DNA of 64,000 nucleotides from Gammaproteobacteria bacterium (GTDB lineage Bacteria; Pseudomonadota; Gammaproteobacteria; Enterobacterales; Kangiellaceae): NCBI GenBank assembly GCA_013373375.1, contig JABXHY010000009.1, positions 124,001 to 188,000 of the forward strand, read 5' to 3'. Shown piece by piece: positions 55,313 to 60,438 of this stretch (position 1 is its first letter; each line of letters starts with the position of its first letter). The notes under the pieces were generated by a model. It saw only the letters and a program-made list of their open reading frames with translations, ran no database searches and was not told where the DNA came from. The position numbers and the translations under genes were made by a program.

Positions 55313-55750
55313 TCACTTTATAACAAATGAAAATACCACAAAATGAAAATACTGCAAAAGCCAAGACTCATCCTCTGGATAGATTGATACATCATCACTT
55401 GAAGGATAACAAAAATCATCCCAATACTTTATAAAAGTCGCAGAGTCAGTGATAACTGCTGAATCGGGACCCCAATTTACAATAATCTTTTCTTCTGAAA
55501 TCCTACGTTGAAGAAAATTTCTCACGCCTTCTTCATCACTAGAGGAGTCAATTTTCTCACCTTCAGTTTCAATCTTGGTTCTTTTAATTAAGTCCAACGC
55601 TATTTCAAAGGAAATCTTAGAGGCATCTTCAGTTAAAGGATTAATTTTTAATAAGTCATCCTTTGGCATAAGGCAATACTTTTCGTCGGTCCATCTCCAT
55701 TTTAAGTTGAAATCTTCGATGCTGCATGTTGGTAGCGATTTAATTTTCAT
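55313..55750 (-). CDS. Hypothetical cassette protein
   Basis: A 145-residue soluble, acidic protein with no recognised family. Visible pieces are CSIEDFNLKWRWTDEKYC near the start, EGVRNFLQRRISEEKIIVNWG in the middle and IKYWDDFCYPSSDDVSIYPEDE near the end. The IxxWG and WxDFCYPSSD blocks recall immunity-type or SMI1-like small proteins, but this is weak. It ends just before the cleanest attC. Confidence 0.7.
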   Translation of the reverse strand: MKIKSLPTCSIEDFNLKWRWTDEKYCLMPKDDLLKINPLTEDASKISFEIALDLIKRTKIETEGEKIDSSSDEEGVRNFLQRRISEEKIIVNWGPDSAVITDSATFIKYWDDFCYPSSDDVSIYPEDESWLLQYFHFVVFSFVIK

Positions 55751-55754
55751 AGAC

Positions 55755-55831
55755 GTTTAGCGCCGCCAGCAGCGGCCGAGTGAAACGAGGTCCAGCGACA
55801 CAGGGAGCGATGCAAGATGGCTTTGTTAGGC
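55755..55831 (-). other. attC site with altered R' box
   Basis: R'' GCCTAAC (55831-55825) is perfect and overlaps the stop at 55826, but the R' box reads GCTAAAC (GTT changed to GCT). The inner arms are GC-rich and imperfect. It may be inactive for recombination. 77 bases. Confidence 0.65.
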
Positions 55832-56302
55832 ATTTTCGCTACTTTTTACTAATTTAAGCCTCATATCGATACATATGACTCCGTGGTCTGTTCCATTTGC
55901 TCTTTTGGGGCTAGGCTCAAAAGAATCTCTAGCAGGTAAAACCATTACGGATAACCATGGCTCTTGCCGTATAGGAACGTAATTCATAATATTCTCATTC
56001 AGATTTTTATTAAATATCTTTGAATCAGGACCAATTTGTATTTCACCGACAACATGGAAAATTACTCTTAAGTTATCACCAGACCCATAACAATCTGAAG
56101 GATAATCAAGATCAACACCAATCCTCTTAAACGAATCTAACAAGTCTTCTGGCAAACTGTATATGTAATATTTCCTCCAAGAGGAACAATCTTCACAATC
56201 ACAACCAGAAGCAGGCAAACCTTCCTGATTTTGAATATCACTTGTTTCTTTCAAATCAACAGAAAATTTCCATTGAGAAAAATTTATAGTTGGTCTTCTC
56301 AT
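55826..56302 (-). CDS. Hypothetical cassette protein with cysteine cluster
   Basis: A 158-residue protein I do not recognise. A compact cluster GCDCEDCSSWRKYY sits near residue 33, followed by LPEDLLDSFKRIGVDLDYPSD, FHVVGEIQIGP and a beta-rich end (SVMVLPARDSFEPS, VICIDMRLKLV). The C-x-C-x2-C spacing could bind zinc. No signal peptide or membrane helix. Confidence 0.72.
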   Translation of the reverse strand: MRRPTINFSQWKFSVDLKETSDIQNQEGLPASGCDCEDCSSWRKYYIYSLPEDLLDSFKRIGVDLDYPSDCYGSGDNLRVIFHVVGEIQIGPDSKIFNKNLNENIMNYVPIRQEPWLSVMVLPARDSFEPSPKRANGTDHGVICIDMRLKLVKSSENA

Positions 56303-56312
56303 TCCGCTGGTC

Positions 56313-56405
56313 GCCTAACACCAAGCTAAGTGGCACATAAATGCTTGGCTAAAATTAGCGACGAAGGAGCACAAGCCAAGCATTTTGCGTCCTTTTAAGT
56401 ATCTT
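56313..56405 (-). other. attC site with a perfect 12-bp stem
   Basis: AAATGCTTGGCT (56339-56350) and AGCCAAGCATTT (56374-56385) are exact inverted arms. R' is GTTAGGC (56319-56313), a perfect match; R'' is degenerate (ACTTAAA). The TGCTTG-type arm also occurs in the site at 54105. Confidence 0.75.
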
Positions 56406-56406
56406 T

Positions 56407-56796
56407 TTATAAGCCGTAATTGCAGCCTAATAACCTTGAGCGAATATATTGATCATTTTCACGCTCTGTTAAATCACTATATATTTTGCACCACTTTGAA
56501 TGGTTTCCATAGTCTGCAATTTTATAAACTATGAGATCTAAATTTCTATTTGTAACTTTCGGATGGTTAAGGGTTTCTACAAATTTGGAGGAGTTCTTCA
56601 AGCCCCAGTTTACCATAGCTCCATAGGTAGCAGCCCCTGGAGCTTCACCTTTATACTCATTCAAATAATCAATAATTTGTTCGCTAGAAGGGTTTTTATC
56701 TAAAAATTCAGCAGTAGCTTTGTTAGCTTCGCAGATTGAATCGCATTCACAGCCAACTAATAACAATACAAGTAGTGTTGCTGACAGCCGTTTCAT
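56407..56796 (-). CDS. Hypothetical cassette lipoprotein
   Basis: A 129-residue protein with signal and lipobox LLVGC (Cys16). The mature part is helical: NKATAEFLDKNPSSEQIIDYL, KGEAPGAATYGAMVNWGLKN and a late cysteine pair (HSKWCKIYSD, LLGCNYGL). It resembles HEAT-like or immunity-type lipoproteins only loosely. AGGAG lies nine bases before the start, and upstream is promoter-like leader repeat copy A. Confidence 0.75.
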   Translation of the reverse strand: MKRLSATLLVLLLVGCECDSICEANKATAEFLDKNPSSEQIIDYLNEYKGEAPGAATYGAMVNWGLKNSSKFVETLNHPKVTNRNLDLIVYKIADYGNHSKWCKIYSDLTERENDQYIRSRLLGCNYGL

Positions 56797-56818
56797 ACGC
56801 TGAGCTCTCCTAGGCTTT

Positions 56819-57079
56819 TAACAGCTTATTCTATTCAGCCAATCACAAGTAACCAACGTGAATTGACTGAGATAGTTCTTAATTATTTACAAATAAACAG
56901 GTTACTAGGAACATTTTGGTTTGCCAATATTATTAATTTAACGATGTGAAAATAATTATATATTATCGATAGAGATTCATTCCACTTATCAGAAAACCAA
57001 AGTCTCTAACCCTATTGATATCTAATGTTAAAGGTTTACTGAACTAGAAACCATATAATCCAAGACTTGAACCTTTAGT
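56819..57079 (-). repeat. Cassette leader repeat, copy A
   Basis: About 260 bases directly upstream (minus strand) of the lipoprotein gene. It is homologous to copies at 59023 and 60089 in its first 120 bases and to 60300-60368 at its far end (GAACTAGAAAC.ATATAAT.CAAGACTTG), with an unrelated middle. It contains TTGGTT-17-TAGAAT at 56856-56828. A short attC-like end (CTTGAACC / GGTTAAG, 57066-57092) overlaps the stop of the next gene. Confidence 0.8.
56828..56856 (-). promoter_or_regulatory. Promoter-like element in leader copy A
   Basis: -35 TTGGTT (56856-56851), 17-base spacer, -10 TAGAAT (56833-56828), about 32 bases before the lipoprotein gene start. The spacing is the same in copies B and D. 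Confidence 0.5.
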
Positions 57080-57087
57080 TTTTTTGG

Positions 57088-57387
57088 TTAAGTTCTTTTA
57101 TTTAGGTTCCGCCTGAACATTACTTTCCATGATAATAGAATAATAAATAAGCTGAGCAGTATTGAGAATATAGTAATTAGAAAGCCTTTGTAAATAAGAC
57201 CGCTACCGCATTGCTCAGAAGGTTCCCTTTCACTCCCTTCTCGATAGTAAGGGAAATAACCATATTCGATTTTGTGGCTACAAGCACCATCCCAAATTGT
57301 TCGCTTTTGTCCAATCATTTCTGCATTAAATACAAATGCCACTAACAAAATTACAAGAAAAATAATTAATTTAAAAACCTTCAACAA
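57088..57387 (-). CDS. Hypothetical cassette membrane protein
   Basis: A 99-residue protein with an N-terminal membrane helix (about 3-20), a periplasmic loop with two cysteines (DGACSHKIEYGYFP, SEQCGSGLIY) and a second helix (about 72-92) with a basic end. Start: the TTG at 57387 is preferred because AGAAGG lies 5 bases upstream and it falls just after the R' box of the preceding attC; the longer TTG reading from 57447 would run through that attC. Confidence 0.65.
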   Translation of the reverse strand: MLKVFKLIIFLVILLVAFVFNAEMIGQKRTIWDGACSHKIEYGYFPYYREGSEREPSEQCGSGLIYKGFLITIFSILLSLFIILLSWKVMFRRNLNKRT

Positions 57388-57401
57388 TAGTGCCTTCTTG
57401 A

Positions 57402-57457
57402 ACTTAACGCTTAGGTGAAGTGTGCCGCCAAGCGTTATTTTGACCAATTTGTTATAC
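57402..57457 (-). other. attC site after the DUF4275-like cassette
   Basis: R' GTTAAGT (57408-57402) is a full match and R'' is GTATAAC. The arms AACGCTT and AAGCGTT are perfect, around 17 bases. A short site of 56 bases. Confidence 0.75.
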
Positions 57458-57461
57458 GAAC

Positions 57462-57947
57462 CTACATCCAGCCCTTAGACTTAGCAAGTTCAATTTCTTT
57501 TTGCTTTTTCATTCTTCGCTCTAGCTCTAAGGTATTGTCACGGTTTAATTGCTCGTATCGCTTGTGTTTAGCAAAGTATGGACCAAGCCAACCAGCCTCA
57601 TGCGTGAAAGCCATTGTCCAAGCCATATTCTTTGGAAAAACCAGGTAATCCATAAGAGTGCATTCCGTTGGCAGTTGATTTGTTTCAATTGCACACTCAC
57701 CATCATTTGGAAGGATTATATATTCAGGCTCGTTCTTCGAAAGATAGAGATTGTTAGCCTCTTCACCATCAACAGCAGGGTACTTTTCGAAACTAAATAT
57801 GTGCCAACGAAACGCTTTTATATTTGCGCCTTGCTTATCCTTACAATAAGCCTTTACCCAAGCAGCATCTATCTCTTTGGTTTCGGCCTCGCTAAATATA
57901 CGAGTAACTTCTCCAGGCCCTATTTCGTATTCCAAATCACTCACCAT
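57462..57947 (-). CDS. DUF4275-like cassette protein
   Basis: A 161-residue protein. The segment KAFRWHIFSFEKYPAVDGEEA, split in function, and the end MAWTMAFTHEAGWLGPYFAKH resemble DUF4275, a family of unknown function also found in bacilli. No membrane segment. The ATG at 57947 (or the GTG at 57944, which has a better-spaced AGAGG) is chosen because the longer reading from 58007 overlaps the fosA-like gene and its attC. Confidence 0.7.
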   Translation of the reverse strand: MVSDLEYEIGPGEVTRIFSEAETKEIDAAWVKAYCKDKQGANIKAFRWHIFSFEKYPAVDGEEANNLYLSKNEPEYIILPNDGECAIETNQLPTECTLMDYLVFPKNMAWTMAFTHEAGWLGPYFAKHKRYEQLNRDNTLELERRMKKQKEIELAKSKGWM

Positions 57948-57957
57948 ACCTCTATCT

Positions 57958-58003
57958 GCATAACGCAAATTGTCGGCGTTGCACGTATCATTATATGTTA
58001 AAA
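57958..58003 (-). other. Short attC site after the fosA-like cassette
   Basis: R'' TTTTAAC overlaps the stop at 57998 and R' is GTTATGC (57964-57958), preceded by GC as in Vibrio repeats. The arms AACGC / GCGTT pair. At 46 bases it is at the low end of the size range. Confidence 0.6.
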
Positions 58004-58396
58004 CCACTCTAGTTCTTTATAAGGCTTTGTCTTTAATTCTTGCAGCCTACAACTAAGGCTGCCAACGTGAATCTCCAGTTTATGCCCGTCAGGATCTAGA
58101 AAATAAAATGATTCGCCTTCACTTGAGTTTTCTTTCCATGTTTCAACACCAGCCGAAAGTAGTCGCGAGCAATAAGTGTTGAAATCTGATTGATCGACAC
58201 TCAAAGAAATATGACTATAGTCTTTTGCAGGAGATACATTGTCGACAGAAAGGCATACCCATAACTCATCCACTGACAAATATGCACCAGAATCCCACTT
58301 AACCTCTGGCTTCATTCCTAGTGTAGATACATAAAAATCAAATGATTTCGCTAAGTCACTTACCGCAATTGTGATGTGATTCAACCCTTTTAGCAC
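57998..58396 (-). CDS. fosA: FosA-like fosfomycin thiol transferase (cassette)
   Basis: A 132-residue VOC metalloenzyme very like FosA, which opens the fosfomycin epoxide with glutathione. Metal ligands H7 (GLNHIT), H62 (YSHISL) and E108 (HKLEIHVG) are present. So are T9, K88, S92, E93, S96, Y98 (NSSEGESFYFLDPDG) and R117, the fosfomycin- and potassium-site residues. The GTG at 58396 gives MLKGLNHITIAVSD, the standard N-terminus, with GGAG five bases upstream; the ATG at 58432 would lie inside the attC. Inference: it may confer fosfomycin resistance; the wider VOC family has other roles. Confidence 0.9.
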   Translation of the reverse strand: MLKGLNHITIAVSDLAKSFDFYVSTLGMKPEVKWDSGAYLSVDELWVCLSVDNVSPAKDYSHISLSVDQSDFNTYCSRLLSAGVETWKENSSEGESFYFLDPDGHKLEIHVGSLSCRLQELKTKPYKELEWF

Positions 58397-58401
58397 GATC
58401 T

Positions 58402-58475
58402 CTCCGACAAAATAAAAAGCCTTGCACAGCATGCAAACAGTTTTTTTGCTTGTCTGCTGATGAGAATGGTTAAGT
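58402..58475 (-). other. attC site upstream of the fosA-like gene
   Basis: R'' ACTTAAC (58475-58469) matches fully; R' is altered (GTCGGAG). The arms GACAA..AAAAA..TTGC (58406-58425) and GCAA..TTTTT..TTGTC (58432-58453) pair imperfectly with extra bases. 74 bases. Confidence 0.65.
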
Positions 58476-58486
58476 CAAGCCACAGG

Positions 58487-59011
58487 CTAATGTGCTTGAC
58501 CATAGTGTGGCTCTCGTAACGTCGGTAAATACGGCCATTCCGATTTTTTCTTTATAGAGTTTATTATATGCTCGTACTCTTCTTGGGTCAGAAAAATGCC
58601 CTGAAGGTCATTCCAGCCATATAAAGCATAAAATTTATACTTGGTATCCTTCAATTGAATGTTAACGATCTTAAAGAAAATATATTGAGCATTGACATAA
58701 CTATCGAGCTGACTGGTAGATTGATCATAAACTTTGTACTTAATACCCGAAATTAACACTTCATATTTAGGCAAACTACTATTGATAATTTCCTTGATTG
58801 GCTCTGGTTTTTCTATGTACTTACTAAGTTCTGGGATAAGCCTTTCATAAGCTTCAGAAATCCCTAGTTCTCCCAGGTTTTCCGCATCCAAATTTATTGT
58901 TTTATCAAAATCGATTGGATAATTAGCCTCACCTACCTCACTTTTGACAGTTAGCGGTGTAATCAAAATGACTAATAAAAGCTTTTGTAATAATTTCATT
59001 CCTAGTCTCAT
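58487..59011 (-). CDS. Hypothetical exported cassette protein
   Basis: A 174-residue protein with a signal peptide (about 1-24, LLLVILITPLTVKS) and an acidic mature part: NAENLGELGISEAYERL-like start, LPKYEVLISGIKYKVYD, VNAQYIFFKIVNIQLKDTKYK and a C-terminal WPYLPTLREPHYGQAH. No family recognised. Leader repeat copy B sits directly upstream with a promoter-like element. Confidence 0.72.
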   Translation of the reverse strand: MRLGMKLLQKLLLVILITPLTVKSEVGEANYPIDFDKTINLDAENLGELGISEAYERLIPELSKYIEKPEPIKEIINSSLPKYEVLISGIKYKVYDQSTSQLDSYVNAQYIFFKIVNIQLKDTKYKFYALYGWNDLQGIFLTQEEYEHIINSIKKKSEWPYLPTLREPHYGQAH

Positions 59012-59022
59012 CGTAGACCTAA

Positions 59023-59208
59023 TAGATTATTCCATTCAACCAATCACAAGTAACCAACGCGAATTGACTGAAGAAAACTCTAATTATTTAAAAAAACAGG
59101 TTACTAGCAATACTTTAGTTTGCCAATATTATTATACTGCGCTTAATCATGAACGCAGACCAAAACCTAGCGAGTCGGCAATTAAATTATGGCAATACAA
59201 GACCTGAC
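59023..59208 (-). repeat. Cassette leader repeat, copy B
   Basis: About 186 bases upstream of the 174-residue gene. It matches copy D closely over its length, ending in GTCAGGTCTTG at an attC boundary. It carries TTGGTT-17-TGGAAT (59057-59029). On the plus strand the copy reads as a peptide (TEENSNYLKKQVT and onward) that is also open in copy D. Confidence 0.85.
59029..59057 (-). promoter_or_regulatory. Promoter-like element in leader copy B
   Basis: -35 TTGGTT (59057-59052), 17-base spacer, -10 TGGAAT (59034-59029), 18 bases before the gene start. Confidence 0.45.
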
Positions 59209-59252
59209 CAAATTACTTGCATGCTGACACGAACAGCATTGTCTTGTTATGC
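59202..59252 (-). other. attC site after the MreB-like cassette
   Basis: R'' GCATAAC overlaps the stop at 59247; R' reads GTCAGGT (one change). ATGCTG (59221-59226) and CAGCAT (59234-59239) form the inner stem. 51 bases. Confidence 0.6.
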
Positions 59253-59630
59253 GCTACCGATTAATTTTACTGCCTCACTGTCAGACAGCTCCGAACCAAC
59301 ATACAAGACCACCCTACAAGCGCCTGCGCCAAATGCTAACTCTCTAAATACTCGGCTTTCAACTTCAGACAATCCACCTTCAACCATATCGACAGGATGA
59401 ATTAAAATTTGCGGGCTCTTCTTTAATAATCCTTTGGGAAGGAGTTTCTTTACTAATTGAGCGAGGGTTGGCTCGGCTGCCGAAAATGTACCCACCAAAA
59501 GCCTGTCAGTAGTAAATGGCTTTTCAGGTGTAATGCTTTGCCAACTACTATTCGTCGACAGGTTCTTCGCCACAAGCTTGTTTTTACTGACCTTCACATA
59601 TAAGTCAGTTGTAAATAATTTCTTAATCAT
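59247..59630 (-). CDS. MreB-like N-terminal domain protein (cassette)
   Basis: A 127-residue protein resembling only the first actin-like subdomain of MreB: MIKKLFTTDLYVKVSKNKL (in place of the MreB phosphate-1 strand), ILIHPVDMVEGGLSEVESRVF and RELAFGAGACRVVLYVGSEL (compare RESAQGAGAREV). It ends where MreB would continue to the second ATP-binding half. Without that half it cannot be a normal filament protein. It may be a fragment or a regulator; the role is unknown. Confidence 0.7.
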   Translation of the reverse strand: MIKKLFTTDLYVKVSKNKLVAKNLSTNSSWQSITPEKPFTTDRLLVGTFSAAEPTLAQLVKKLLPKGLLKKSPQILIHPVDMVEGGLSEVESRVFRELAFGAGACRVVLYVGSELSDSEAVKLIGSA

Positions 59631-59651
59631 ACATCGATGCTCAATTTCTAA

Positions 59652-59684
59652 TAACAGCTTGTTCTATTCAGGAAATCACAGGTA
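59652..59684 (-). repeat. Cassette leader repeat, partial copy C
   Basis: TAACAGCTTGTTCTATTCAG and a few more bases match the gene-proximal end of copies A and D, directly upstream of the MreB-like gene. The -35 part is not conserved, so this copy is truncated. Confidence 0.65.
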
Positions 59685-59687
59685 ATG

Positions 59688-59740
59688 TTTGTCTGAGTTT
59701 CGCGAGTCTGAGAGCGAGAACTCCTGACTCTTGTTATCTA
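59688..59740 (-). other. attC-like site after the last lipoprotein cassette
   Basis: Arms GTCTGAGTTTCGCG and CGAGAACTCCTGAC pair imperfectly, with extra bases. The flanking boxes are degenerate (AGATAAC at the R'' side). Confidence 0.5.
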
Positions 59741-59746
59741 TCGTTT

Positions 59747-60085
59747 CTAACATGGGCCCCAAATTTTTTGAGTAATCTTAACTTCCAAAATGTCTTGATT
59801 CTTGGAAATATCATAGATTTTTCCCACAGGACCAGCTGGACATGTAAAGGCTTTTATTTCGCCTATGCTAGAAAAAGTTATATCCACTACATGTTCATCG
59901 TACCTTTCCAGAACAAGCTGATAAATTCTATCCACTATAGGACTAAAATCTTCGGGCCTAGACAAAATTATGAATTCACTGGCACCTTCAGGCAAATACC
60001 CTGTATTCGAGTAGCCATGTAGCCTCGAGTCTTTGAAAGCACAGCTTGAAATACACAATACTATTAGTAGCGTAATTAGTCTCAT
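59747..60085 (-). CDS. Hypothetical cassette lipoprotein
   Basis: A 112-residue protein with signal and lipobox CISSC (Cys15). The mature part is YLPEGASEFIILSRPEDFSPI, a long helix IVDRIYQLVLERYDEHVV and CPAGPVGKIYDISKNQDILEV, split here by region. No family recognised. Leader copy D with a promoter-like element lies directly upstream; it is the cassette nearest the high-coordinate edge. Confidence 0.72.
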   Translation of the reverse strand: MRLITLLIVLCISSCAFKDSRLHGYSNTGYLPEGASEFIILSRPEDFSPIVDRIYQLVLERYDEHVVDITFSSIGEIKAFTCPAGPVGKIYDISKNQDILEVKITQKIWGPC

Positions 60086-60088
60086 AGA

Positions 60089-60368
60089 TAACAGCTTATT
60101 CTATTCAGCAAATCACAAGTAACCAACGCGAATTGACTGAAGAAAATTCAAATTATTTAAAAAAACAGGTTACTAGGAATACTTTAGTTTGCCAATATTA
60201 TTACACTGCGCTTAATCATGAACGCAAACCAAACACTAGCGAGTCGCCAATTCAATTATGGCAACACAAGACCTGCTCCCAAAGGATTGAATTCTTAAAA
60301 TTTACCGAACTAGAAACTATATAATGCAAGACTTGCCCCCTTTGTCATTTTCCAAGACCTGAACCTAT
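60089..60368 (-). repeat. Cassette leader repeat, copy D
   Basis: About 280 bases; with its flanks it fills the 353-base gap between the last cassette gene and the sensor kinase. It is the most complete copy: it matches B over 60089-60270 and A at both ends, including GAACTAGAAAC.ATATAAT.CAAGACTTG. TTGGTT-17-TAGAAT lies at 60126-60098. Between 60369 and 60438 I see only a hairpin AAAGATT / AATCTTT (60412-60435) at the kinase 3' end. Confidence 0.85.
60098..60126 (-). promoter_or_regulatory. Promoter-like element in leader copy D
   Basis: -35 TTGGTT (60126-60121), 17-base spacer, -10 TAGAAT (60103-60098), 12 bases before the lipoprotein start, implying a very short leader. Confidence 0.45.
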
Positions 60369-60438
60369 AGATTTTCTTCGCTTTTTGCCAGATTACAATT
60401 GTCTTCCTACTAAAGATTGAGAATAGAAAATCTTTGAG

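Larger units (their letters stand above)
53189..60375 (-). mobile_element. Integron gene-cassette array without integrase in the window
   Basis: About 12-13 small genes of unrelated function lie in one direction, each followed by an attC-like site with R'' (RYYYAAC-like) and R' (GTTRRRY-like) boxes and imperfect inverted inner arms. In many of them the R'' box overlaps the stop codon (53767, 54757, 55826, 57998, 59247 and, as a half site, 53189). No tyrosine recombinase with integron features and no attI is visible, so it is a CALIN or the far part of a larger integron. The low-coordinate edge (53189) has only a half site. Confidence 0.82.

Noticed and set aside
58944-59207. Plus-strand 87-codon frame as a gene
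   Set aside because: It is a fusion of antisense of the 58487 gene with leader repeat B; no ribosome site.
60133-60324. Plus-strand 63-codon frame as a gene
   Set aside because: It lies inside leader repeat D, antisense to the cassettes, starts at TTG without a ribosome site, and copy A lacks the frame. Kept only as an observation on the repeat.
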